Below are positions 6,977 through 13,848 of a stretch of 22,069 nt of DNA, one piece after another (the first letter of the stretch is position 1; every line of letters begins with the position of its first letter). The stretch covers positions 1 to 22,069 of the forward strand of contig NZ_CALNCS010000056.1 in NCBI RefSeq assembly GCF_937875145.1, written 5' to 3'. A program made the translations under genes and the position numbers. The notes under the pieces were generated by a model, which was not told where the DNA came from, did no database searches, and saw only the letters and a list, made by a program, of their open reading frames with translations. Source of the stretch: Alkalibaculum bacchi (GTDB taxonomy: Bacteria; Bacillota; Clostridia; Eubacteriales; Alkalibacteraceae).

Positions 6977-7537
6977 TTATACAAGCTGATTCCCAATCTC
7001 TTTTGCTACTACCTTTAGCCTCTTAAGAGTATTAGCATTACCAGTGTCCTTATCATTATTGGGATTAGAAATATCTTCTCCGTCCACATCTACTTTGATC
7101 TGATTTAAGGATTGGAGTCCTAAATGTCTTACGTTTATTATTTTTTGATTTACTAGTTTATCTTTACAATGATTTACTGCAAAGTTTGCGTTGTTTCCAA
7201 AGGTTATAATGAATTCATAGCACTCTAAATCTTCTGTTAGCCTTCGAAGGTTTTCTGAATCGGTGATTTCTTTTTTGGTAGGTTCACTTCTTCCGTCTTT
7301 CGCCTTATAATGAACCTTCATAGATGCATTTGTTATGCGGTAATCATATCGGTCTTCTGAATCAAATAGGTGTTCACAAGAGAAATCTTGACGCAGTATT
7401 TGAATAATTTTATTTAAATTCTTTCCTGTTGTTCCACTTACTAATATATTGCTTTTTTCCTCTGCTGCTCCTGGGCAGGAAAAGACAAATGCAATTTTTT
7501 TATTATTGCCCTCGTTTCGCTCTAAGTACTCATTCAT
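6977..7537 (-). CDS. Uracil-DNA glycosylase superfamily-like protein
   Basis: This 186-residue protein shows a spaced motif pattern of the UDG superfamily (family 4/5-like). SCPGAAEEK at 20-28 is followed by SGTTGKNL (34-41), matching the 'PG..E ... G.AG..L' water-activating segment. RITNASMK (67-74) follows, then EFIITFGNNANFAV (108-121) on the strand where LGk.A is usual. H138 in NVRHLG..SLN resembles the His-containing intercalation motif. No Fe-S cysteine set is visible (only C21, C54, C106 and C124), so it is not a typical family 4 enzyme. ATG follows AGGAG by a normal spacing. The gene stands alone, convergent with lacI. Assignment rests on motif order; DNA repair or nucleic-acid-linked defence are possible roles. 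Confidence 0.65.
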   Translation of the reverse strand: MNEYLERNEGNNKKIAFVFSCPGAAEEKSNILVSGTTGKNLNKIIQILRQDFSCEHLFDSEDRYDYRITNASMKVHYKAKDGRSEPTKKEITDSENLRRLTEDLECYEFIITFGNNANFAVNHCKDKLVNQKIINVRHLGLQSLNQIKVDVDGEDISNPNNDKDTGNANTLKRLKVVAKEIGNQLV

Positions 7538-7550
7538 ATGATATTCTCCT

Positions 7551-7601
7551 ATAAGATATTAATGCTTTTCTTTTTTATTCTTTCCAGTGATGATATCTTA
7601 T
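7551..7601. repeat. 9-bp inverted repeat upstream of UDG-like gene
   Basis: ATAAGATAT (7551-7559) and ATATCTTAT (7593-7601) are exact inverted copies 33 nt apart, just upstream of the UDG-like gene and overlapping its ribosome-binding region on one side. It could be an operator or a 5'-UTR fold; the sequence is AT-rich, so chance is possible. Confidence 0.35.
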
Positions 7602-7615
7602 ATTAATTTACCTTA

Positions 7616-7654
7616 AAAAAGCTTCTGTGACAATATGAATCACAGAAGCTTTTT
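7616..7654. terminator. Strong bidirectional intrinsic terminator
   Basis: A perfect 15-bp stem (7616-7630 with 7640-7654) with a 9-nt loop and A/T tails on both sides. On the minus strand it follows the flavin oxidoreductase remnant ending at 7673, so it is the retained terminator of a decayed gene. It may now end the ModABC-like/DUF364 transcript. Confidence 0.92.
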
Positions 7655-7672
7655 ATACTATTATTCTATTTT

Positions 7673-7861
7673 CTAAAACATATTATTTGCGATAGCATAT
7701 GGTTTATGAACTGCTTCCATTATTTTGCTTGGGTGATCTGCATCACTAATTACATAAACTTCTTCAAAATAATCATACAAATCATCGACTAAGGTATTAT
7801 TAGATTTCATTCCAGCAGCTACTAATATATTATTATTAACCTCTTCAAAATCTTCAGCTTA
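7673..7861 (-). pseudogene. C-terminal remnant of NADH:flavin oxidoreductase (BaiCD/FldZ-like)
   Basis: Only 61 codons remain, between an in-frame TAA at 7859-7861 and the natural stop TAG at 7673-7675. The residues match the C-terminal NAD(P)H/FAD domain of old-yellow-enzyme-type dienoyl-CoA/enoate reductases: NNILVAAGMKSNNTLVDDL, then VYVISDADHPSKIMEAVH and a short tail. In the intact family this segment is the 'AxGxxxN..L' FAD-contact region and the final 'vyviGDa..p.ki..A' motif. Here the conserved Gly before Asp has become Ser (VISDA). The TIM-barrel FMN domain, Fe-S cluster and most of the pyridine-nucleotide domain are missing (normal length ~640 residues). It is followed by an intact terminator and preceded by another broken frame, which indicates a large deletion. 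Confidence 0.85.
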
Positions 7862-7993
7862 GATAGTTTTTCGTTAATGGTGCTATATCTCTTATCTCAG
7901 CATTCTCTCTAGTAAACAACTTCACAAACTGCTGTCCCCTGACGCTAAGGATCTCATTTAAAATTTCATTAACATGGTCATCCTCTACAGCAT
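7854..7993 (-). pseudogene. Unidentified coding-like remnant after DUF364 gene
   Basis: About 46 codons lie open on the minus strand, ending at TGA 7854-7856, with no start codon in frame. The translation looks like real protein (AVEDDHVNEILNEILSVR, then GQQFVKLFTRENAEIRD and a short hydrophobic tail), rich in charged residues and unlike random AT-rich translation. I do not recognise the family. It begins at the stop of the DUF364 gene and runs into the flavin oxidoreductase remnant in a different frame, so it looks like the inner piece of a gene lost by deletion, possibly a former member of the operon. Confidence 0.45.
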
Positions 7994-7995
7994 AT

Positions 7996-8745
7996 TTAGT
8001 TCATTTCCTCCGTAAAGCACAGTCTTTTAACACCAAGACAAGGTGCGGCACCAGATAGAGTAGTTCCAAAAAAAAGAACTTCTTTTTTAATATTAAGGTA
8101 GTCCACAATACTACCATTGCATATGGTACTTCCCGTACAAAGAATCAAATCTGCCCATTCCAATATATCTGGGTAAGCATCGTTTCCATCTTCTACGATG
8201 CATCCACATTTTACCTGATTGATATTTAAAGGATTCAAATCAAGAACGCGTACCGTATAACTTTCTACTAAACTTGCCAAAATAGATGGTTGAAACCCTA
8301 TTAAAACAATCTTCTCTACATCATAATGTGTATTTATGTAGTCTTTCATACTTTGAGCGCATTTTTCAGGTCCATCATTGCGACAATGAATGGTTTTATC
8401 TGCCTTACCTAACCGCATTGCTACTGCATTTAATGCCGCAATAAACAAGCTTCGATTATGTTCATTTTCCAACAGGTCACTTTCAAGCAATTCTTTGATA
8501 TTACCTTTATACTCACATGGAGCTGAAGTAAAAGCTTGGCCAATAGCCCCATCAAATTCTGCCGAAAGCATGACTTCTTCTCCGGTTAGGATAGGATAAT
8601 CTTTTCGCACTGTAATTCCAATTGCCTCTTCAGGAGTGAGGCCTTTGGCTACGATGTATATAGACTCTTCTTCTAAATCATTTTCTTTTAGCAGTTCATA
8701 CATATATTCCTTTAATCGATTAAATAGTTCTTTTTTTGTCAACAT
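7996..8745 (-). CDS. DUF364 / putative heavy-metal chelation protein
   Basis: This 249-residue cytoplasmic protein matches the DUF4213-DUF364 architecture: an N-terminal enolase-N-like part (~1-85) and a Rossmann-like C-terminal part (~145-249). Family-type segments include GAIGQAFTSAPCEYKG (67-81), HCRNDGPEKC (120-129), VLIGFQPS (147-154), ILCTGSTICNGSIVDYL (201-217) and FFGTTLSGAAPCLG (226-238). It has nine cysteines (77, 121, 129, 180, 182, 203, 209, 236, 243). Structural work on a Desulfitobacterium homologue suggested metal chelation in the cleft between the domains, but no activity is established. I chose ATG 8745 over the upstream TTG 8754 because AGGG sits ~10 nt before the ATG. It overlaps the ATPase gene by 26 nt, so it is translationally linked to the ModABC-like transporter. 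Confidence 0.88.
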   Translation of the reverse strand: MLTKKELFNRLKEYMYELLKENDLEEESIYIVAKGLTPEEAIGITVRKDYPILTGEEVMLSAEFDGAIGQAFTSAPCEYKGNIKELLESDLLENEHNRSLFIAALNAVAMRLGKADKTIHCRNDGPEKCAQSMKDYINTHYDVEKIVLIGFQPSILASLVESYTVRVLDLNPLNINQVKCGCIVEDGNDAYPDILEWADLILCTGSTICNGSIVDYLNIKKEVLFFGTTLSGAAPCLGVKRLCFTEEMN

Positions 8746-9433
8746 TCTCACCAATCCCTAAAAATTCATTTACTTCGTTATCTTGCCTGCGTACAAATAG
8801 TTCACCTGGAGCTACTACATCCTTGACTTTTCCATGAAGTAAAATTCCTACTCGATCAGCCAATCGAATCGCTTCATGAAAATCATGTGTGATTATAACA
8901 ATAGTACAATCAAACTCTTCTTTAATCTTTAATATTTGTCCATATATTCTTTCCTTTGTTGCCACGTCTAATGCGCTAAAAGGTTCATCAAGGAGCAGTA
9001 GATCAGGCCTTATTGCCATGGTTCTTGCAAGAGCTGTCCTCTGCTTTTCACCACCGCTTAAAGTATCTGGGTACTGCCCTAATAAATGGTTTATCCCAAA
9101 AAAACTTGTTATGTCCTTTACTTTCTTTTGTGTTTCACTTTTAGAATAGTGGTGACATTTTAGCCCGTAAGCAATATTCTCTGCTACCGTGAGATGCGGA
9201 AAAAGTGCATATTCTTGTAATACAATACCTACTGGAACGTCTGAAAACACTTGTATCGTTCCCTCGTAATGGGTATAAAAACCACCAATCAGCTCCATCA
9301 ACAACGTTTTACCAGCACCTGTCTTTCCCAAAAAGGCGAATACCTCTCCCCTCTTAATATCTAAATCAATTGGACCCAATTGGAACTCTCCAACCTTCAT
9401 TCTCACATCTTTAATACTTACTATATCCTCCAT
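8720..9433 (-). CDS. ModC-like ABC transporter ATP-binding protein
   Basis: This ATPase has ~237 residues from the chosen start. Walker A GKTGAGKT is at 36-43, Q73, signature LSGGEKQR at 125-132, Walker B LLLLDEP at 145-151 and switch H183. It stops soon after the nucleotide-binding domain and so lacks the C-terminal TOBE/mop (oxyanion-sensing) domain of classical ModC. The ATG at 9433 is preferred: it lies 4 nt after the permease stop with GAGG eight bases upstream. An ATG at 9466 also exists but has no ribosome binding site. It overlaps the DUF364 gene and is the energising subunit of the importer made with the permease (9438-10235) and binding protein (10235-11065). Confidence 0.9.
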   Translation of the reverse strand: MEDIVSIKDVRMKVGEFQLGPIDLDIKRGEVFAFLGKTGAGKTLLMELIGGFYTHYEGTIQVFSDVPVGIVLQEYALFPHLTVAENIAYGLKCHHYSKSETQKKVKDITSFFGINHLLGQYPDTLSGGEKQRTALARTMAIRPDLLLLDEPFSALDVATKERIYGQILKIKEEFDCTIVIITHDFHEAIRLADRVGILLHGKVKDVVAPGELFVRRQDNEVNEFLGIGENVDKKRTI

Positions 9434-9437
9434 CCAG

Positions 9438-10235
9438 TCAACCTCTTCTTCGCATTGCTGTATCATTTTTCGTTAAATATTTGCTGGTCAGTTGTACCAA
9501 CAAAGCGATTATTATCAATAAAATAGCTGATGCCATGGCAATTTCATTATTGCCCGTAGATATATTCAAATAAATACTACCAGGTAAGGTTTCCGTCTTC
9601 ATTCGAGTTACCCCTACCAGCATTAAGGTTGCACCAAATTCACCTAGAGCCCGGGACCAGCATATTAACCCGATCGAAAGCAAAGATCTTCTGGTTATTC
9701 CTAAAACTATACTATAAAAAGCATACCAATTGGAAGCACCGAGATTTTTTGCTACAAATTCTAATCTCGGATCAATCTCTCTTACAGTACTGCGTATCAT
9801 GGAAATTGCAAATGGAAGGTTGACAAAAGTTTGAGCTACCACAATTCCATTTCTGTGAAAAATAACTGGAAACCCCATGCTGCGTAAAGTTTTTCCAAAA
9901 TCACTGGCAAACAAAGTCAGAAGACATATCCCAATTACCAAATAAGGAAGTGAAAGGGGTATTTCTAAAATAGTACCAAGTAATTTTTTCCCGAAAAACT
10001 CCCTTCTTTCTAAAATATAACCTGAAGGAACTGCAAAAAACATAACGATACCTGTGGATACTGTCGCTGTTCCAACGCTCATCTTAATTGAAAACTGTAT
10101 CTCTTCTGATAGAAATGCCTCTTTGATATAAGGAATGCCTTCGATAAAGATTATAAAAAGACTTAATATGGTAAATACCGTTATCAAAACAAGCATAAAT
10201 AGAAATACAATTTCCATTTTATTGTTCTTACCCAT
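9438..10235 (-). CDS. ModB-like ABC transporter permease
   Basis: This is a 265-residue membrane protein of the molybdate/sulfate-type permease family with about six hydrophobic segments. The coupling loop is at ~159-179 (EFVAKNLGASNWYAF, then SIVLG), followed by the RALGEFGATLML segment (195-206) characteristic of ModB/CysT/WtpB-like permeases. Its ATG overlaps the stop of the binding-protein gene as TAATG, so translation is probably coupled by re-initiation, as no strong ribosome binding site is seen. It is a single permease gene, so the channel should be a homodimer, as in ModB2C2. Confidence 0.92.
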   Translation of the reverse strand: MGKNNKMEIVFLFMLVLITVFTILSLFIIFIEGIPYIKEAFLSEEIQFSIKMSVGTATVSTGIVMFFAVPSGYILERREFFGKKLLGTILEIPLSLPYLVIGICLLTLFASDFGKTLRSMGFPVIFHRNGIVVAQTFVNLPFAISMIRSTVREIDPRLEFVAKNLGASNWYAFYSIVLGITRRSLLSIGLICWSRALGEFGATLMLVGVTRMKTETLPGSIYLNISTGNNEIAMASAILLIIIALLVQLTSKYLTKNDTAMRRRG

Positions 10236-11065
10236 TATTCAACTATTTCGTATCCAAATTCAATCCAAATATCTTTTACTTCTTGCGTATCTAAATACTC
10301 ATCAAATGCTTTTTGAGCTTCTTCATCAATAGTTGTACTTAGCAGTGCTGCGGGGATGATCTTAATATATGCTTCCATATCTTTTGAATCAACGATTTCA
10401 AGTTTATCCCCTTTCACATTTTCTTTCCAAATTAATGCTACATCTGCTTCGTCTACCTCTAATGCCGTAGCCATTGCTGGCGCTGTAGCTGTATTTGCCA
10501 TAATATCCACTTTACCTGTAAGATCAAAGTCTTTGATCATTTTATTAGCAATTTTACCGATAGGAGTGGCCTCTGGATCTCCCATAATAAATCGTATACC
10601 CTCTTTTGATAAATCTTTTGGTCCAGTTATTCCTTTAGGATTTCCACTTGCAACTGCTAGTACTGGAATATGCTGCACAAGATCTTTAGACGATGATACT
10701 AAATCCTGCACTGGTTTCATTTCTTCTTTTGATCCTGCTATAAAAAAGTCACCCTCTTTTCCTGTATTGATCTGTGTTTGAATTTGAGCAGCATTGGCAT
10801 ATGTAACTTGTACTTCGCATCCTGTAGCTTCTTGAAATTGTTGTGCGATTACCCCAAATGGATCTTTCATTCCTGCACCGCAGAAGATCATCACGCTGTG
10901 TCCATCAAGATTTGTATTTTCATCTTCTTGATTCTTATCTACTGAGCTTGTAACACTTTCATTATCTTTATCTACTGGTTTTTGCGTTTCGTTATTTGTG
11001 CCACAACCTACCAATAACAAAGCTACTAATAACATCATAAATCCATTTCTAAAAATTTTTTTCAT
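10235..11065 (-). CDS. ModA-like oxyanion-binding lipoprotein
   Basis: This 276-residue lipoprotein has signal residues 1-20, lipobox LLVG-Cys21 and a Ser/Thr/Glu/Asp-rich spacer (22-55). A ModA-type binding fold follows: VMIFCGAGMKDPFGVIAQQF (59-77), YANAAQIQTQI (89-99), then DFFIAGSKEEM (106-116). In classical ModA the anion is held by serines in 'aaSLk' and 'fgSSg'. Here these places read CGAGMK and YANAAQ, so the canonical serines are missing; this is shared, as I recall, with a clostridial subgroup. The substrate may be molybdate/tungstate or something else. It is the first gene of the operon with a strong AGGAGG ribosome binding site, a predicted sigma-A promoter and an unusual leader. 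Confidence 0.88.
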   Translation of the reverse strand: MKKIFRNGFMMLLVALLLVGCGTNNETQKPVDKDNESVTSSVDKNQEDENTNLDGHSVMIFCGAGMKDPFGVIAQQFQEATGCEVQVTYANAAQIQTQINTGKEGDFFIAGSKEEMKPVQDLVSSSKDLVQHIPVLAVASGNPKGITGPKDLSKEGIRFIMGDPEATPIGKIANKMIKDFDLTGKVDIMANTATAPAMATALEVDEADVALIWKENVKGDKLEIVDSKDMEAYIKIIPAALLSTTIDEEAQKAFDEYLDTQEVKDIWIEFGYEIVE

Positions 11066-11216
11066 AAAGTTTCCTCCTCATATACCTTTTTAAATAGACA
11101 TTATAAAAAAACACGCACACCGCCTTTGATAACGATTCCAATCTGCTTCAATATCGCATTTTCTTCTATACGTGCCAAGATGAGCTATGCGCCTGATATT
11201 TATCAGGCAACATTTT
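11066..11216 (-). promoter_or_regulatory. Long 5' leader of ModABC-like operon
   Basis: About 150 nt separate the predicted start of transcription (~11217) from the ATG. The leader starts with a perfect palindrome, runs through GC-richer sequence than its surroundings and ends in seven U (11105-11111) directly after GGCGGTGTGCGTG. UGUGCGU there can pair with GCGCAUA next to the palindrome (with two wobbles). Two short frames run through it without a good start. It could be a riboswitch or attenuator, for example of the Moco/tungsten-cofactor kind, but I cannot match a known consensus. Confidence 0.4.
11191..11208. promoter_or_regulatory. Perfect 18-bp palindrome just downstream of promoter
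   Basis: GCCTGATA and TATCAGGC are exact 8-bp inverted arms around two bases. It lies about 9-26 nt after the expected transcription start of the ModABC-like operon. The position fits a repressor operator acting as a roadblock, or an RNA hairpin at the 5' end of the message. It does not match the E. coli ModE box. Confidence 0.6.
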
Positions 11217-11224
11217 ACAACTAT

Positions 11225-11254
11225 ATTATAACATTTTTATTTATATTTTGACAA
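11225..11254 (-). promoter_or_regulatory. Strong sigma-A promoter of ModABC-like operon
   Basis: On the minus strand TTGTCA (11249-11254) and a consensus TATAAT (11225-11230) are separated by 18 nt. It is the only good promoter upstream of the binding-protein gene and lies between the phased repeats and the palindrome. Confidence 0.8.
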
Positions 11255-11256
11255 GG

Positions 11257-11296
11257 TTTAGTTTGTTTTAGTTTGTTCTAACTTGTATAAATTTGT
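11257..11296. repeat. Four 10-bp direct repeats phased with the DNA helix
   Basis: The units are TTTAGTTTGT (11257-11266), the same again (11267-11276), TCTAACTTGT (11277-11286) and ATAAATTTGT (11287-11296); a weaker fifth follows to 11306. The array starts 3 bp upstream of the -35 box. The exact 10-bp period places every unit on the same face of the helix, which suggests cooperative binding of an activator or an UP-element-like curved segment. Confidence 0.65.
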
Positions 11297-11306
11297 TCAA
11301 CTTCTG

Positions 11307-11867
11307 TTTATCTAAGTTCATTGAAAAACAATACATCACCATTACTACTTATTAAGAGATCTATTTTGATCGAAAATTAATACCTTTTGACCTCATTAGA
11401 GTGATCTAAATGTAATAACTTGCTTGTATTGTTCTCTACGAAGTTTCTTCCTGACAGGTTGATATTTCTCTGGCAAATCCTCAGTTTTCCTATCATCCAG
11501 CATAGCAACCGTTACCTAATTAAATAGAAGAAGGGAACGTATTTCTTAGGTATATAGACGATAATAATAACCAACAAAAGGAATTATAGCGTTGAAGATA
11601 AAGAACAGCTTTCCATTCTATTAGAAAAGCCCCACAAAGAGTGGAGCTAGCCAAAGGTATTCTATTTGCTTAATCCTGCATCCCTTACGCTCGGGATGGC
11701 CTGTTCTTCCTCAATAACAGCCAAAATCGCCTTATCTCCATAATTACGCTCATAATGTATTATTGCTTATATTTCGTTTATATTATGCTTTGAATAACTA
11801 CTGAAGATATCTGGATTTACGGAACGGTGAGGGCACCGTTGCCTACATTTTAGATCAGTTTTATAAA
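11307..11867. other. Long intergenic stretch with degenerate sequence
   Basis: No intact gene is seen. A 37-codon minus-strand frame at about 11404-11515 (MLDDRKTEDLPEKYQPVRK, then a basic tail) looks protein-like but has no ribosome binding site and no recognisable family. Small hairpins occur at 11678-11698 (CATCCC/GGGATG) and 11823-11840 (AACGGTG/CACCGTT). Neither has a T-tract, so neither is a clear terminator for the adenine deaminase remnant. The region looks like decayed coding DNA. Confidence 0.4.
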
Positions 11868-13163
11868 TTATTCTATAAATAGCGACACAAGTTTTTGTTC
11901 TATTACATCCACTAACCCTTTTGTAGTTAATCGAAGTTCTGGAATAACAGGTAAACTTATAAAAGCTAGCGTCATAAAAGGGTCAACTCCTTCTGTAATG
12001 CCTAGTTCATAAGCTTTTTTCTTAATTCTGTCCATATCTTCTGCAAGGTCTTCTGCTTTTTTGTCACTCATAAGGCCGGCTATAGGTAAAGGAAGTTTGT
12101 CTATAATGACTCCATTGTTGACAATAATGTATCCACCTTTCATCTCTTGAAGGGCATTTGCTGCAAGGGCCATATCCTTTTCATTGGTTCCGATAATGAT
12201 TAAATTATGAGAATCATGGGATACAGAAGAGGCAATGGCGCCACTTTTAAGACCGTAACCCGAAACATACCCTAGTCCTATACTCCCTGTCCCTTTGTGC
12301 CTCTCCACAACAGCTAATTTTAGAATGTCTTTATGAATATTAATTCCGTTATTTTCAGGTTCATATTCTTCTATTTGTTCAGTTGTCGTTATCTGATTAT
12401 CCACTAGAGAAATCACTCTCATTTGATTCCTTTTGTCTCCTGAAGGTTCTTCAATATAAAAATCAGATTCCTCTAATTTACTTATGTGAAAGGAATGATA
12501 AATGGATTTATACTTATCATCTATATTTCTAGGCGCAGATGTATATTCAAGCATATTACCATTTTCAGCCACCAATTTACCCTTCTTATAAACCTTTTTT
12601 ACGTAAAACTCTTTTAAATCCGATAAGACAACTATATCCGCAATATAATGAGGGGTAATAGCACCACGATTTTTTAAGCCGAAGTATCTTGCCGTCTGAT
12701 AGGTACTCATTGCAATAGCCTTAATCGGGTCTACTCCAAAAGAAACGGCTTTTCGAATAATAAAGTTAATATGACCTTCCTTTTTAAGGCTTCCTGGATG
12801 TCTATCATCTGTGGCAAGAATACATCTTTGGTAATAAGGTTCGGCAAATAATTCTATTAATGATTCTAAATTTTTTGCAGCAGTACCTTCTCGAATCATC
12901 ACTGTCTGCCCTAATCGAATACGCTCTTTAGCCTCTTGTAAGGTCGTGCATTCGTGATCAGACAAAACACCAGCTGTAACATAGGCGCAAAGGTCCTTAC
13001 CACTTAATGATGGTCCATGGCCATCGACAATTTTGCCTGAAGCATCTTCTAGCTTTTTTAAAATATCTCTACTCCCTGAAATGGTTCCTTCATAATCCAT
13101 TAATTCTGCTAAACCGAGTACTCTGGGATTATCATAGTATGGCTTTAATAAGACCTTTTGCAA
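11868..13163 (-). pseudogene. Adenine deaminase lacking its N-terminal metal-binding domain
   Basis: The 431 codons align with residues ~150 to the end of adenine deaminase (EC 3.5.4.2, ~570-600 residues). Family segments are well kept: HPR-like NPRVLGLAELMDYEG near the start, VDGHGPSLSGKDLCAYV (46-62), SDHECTT (68-74), MIREGTAAKNL (89-99), TDDRHPGSL (118-126), and the C-terminal AdeC domain with SHDSHNLIIIG and MKGG. What is missing is the start of the amidohydrolase barrel with its HxH metal ligands. An in-frame stop at 13170-13172 lies only two codons before the TTG used as start, so this is a true truncation. It begins 13 nt after the stop of the ArsC/Spx-like gene, consistent with a deletion joining the two. 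The retained part is otherwise uninterrupted, so the loss is probably recent. Confidence 0.88.
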
Positions 13164-13176
13164 AGCACTTTACAAA

Positions 13177-13530
13177 CTATAGAATTTGTTTCCATTCTTC
13201 TTCTTTAAAACCAACTAAAACAATATCATCACCTACAAGAATAGGCCTTTTAACCAACATTCCATCCGTTGCTAAAAGCTTTACTTGTTCTTCCCCTGTC
13301 ATTTGTGGTAAGCGGTCTTTTAGGTTGAGGTCTCTATATATTTTTCCACTAGTGTTAAAAAACCTTTTGATTGGGTAACCGCTCTTAGGTATCCATTCTC
13401 TTAACTCATCTACTGTTGGATTCTCGTCTTTAATAGGTCTTTCTTCAAATTCGATATGATTTGCTTCTAGCCATTTTTTCGCTTTCGTACATGTACTACA
13501 TTTTGAATAACATATAAATTGGAATTTCAT
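13177..13530 (-). CDS. ArsC/Spx-family thioredoxin-fold protein
   Basis: This 117-residue protein of the arsenate reductase/Spx/YffB family has an N-terminal redox motif C11-S-T-C14 within SKCSTCTKAKKWL, followed by EFEERPIKDENPTVDELREW-like and late MLVKRPILVGDD segments typical of the fold (the 'kRPi' loop contacts the active site). Spx itself controls transcription through RNA polymerase alpha; small clostridial members without that evidence are usually called ArsC-family. The ATG has AAGGAG at good spacing. No arsenic-resistance genes are nearby, so arsenate reduction is not supported by context. Confidence 0.88.
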   Translation of the reverse strand: MKFQFICYSKCSTCTKAKKWLEANHIEFEERPIKDENPTVDELREWIPKSGYPIKRFFNTSGKIYRDLNLKDRLPQMTGEEQVKLLATDGMLVKRPILVGDDIVLVGFKEEEWKQIL

Positions 13531-13848
13531 TTATCTTCTCCTTTCAATATTAGATATGCATTTTATGAATAATTATGGCTTTTTATGTAGAAATCTCGTT
13601 ATTGCCACAGAAATATTTTGCTTGTCTTAAATGTTAAGCTATCAGTATTTTGCATTCTTTTCGGGTCATTTAGCAACCAGAGGTAGCATTTGCATGCAAT
13701 AATTTGAATATACACAAAGTATGGATTTACTATAAAGTAAAATAGTCTTTTAGGATAATTTTATCATAGAAGACCATTAAATGAATCTGTTTATAGATGT
13801 TTAATACAATTTTATTAGATGAACAAATGTCATTACAATCTAAAAACA
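13531..13848. other. AT-rich intergenic region without a recognised gene
   Basis: No coding frame is evident. It must contain the promoter of the ArsC/Spx-like gene, but no confident -35/-10 pair was found. Small inverted repeats occur at 13726-13741 (TTTACT/AGTAAA) and 13745-13774 (GTCTT/AAGAC enclosing GATAA/TTATC). None has the features of a terminator for the methyltransferase-like gene ending at 13849. Confidence 0.4.

Noticed and set aside
11404..11515. Short minus-strand frame starting MLDDRKTEDLPEK as a gene
   Set aside because: It is ~36 codons, has no ribosome binding site and no recognisable family; kept only as possible decayed coding DNA.
11823..11840. AACGGTG/CACCGTT hairpin as terminator for the adenine deaminase remnant
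   Set aside because: No T-tract follows on either strand; it is only a short palindrome.
13745..13774. Structured element (GTCTT/AAGAC) in the 13.5-13.8 kb spacer as an RNA gene
   Set aside because: The stems are only 5 bp with large internal loops in AT-rich DNA, which is expected by chance.
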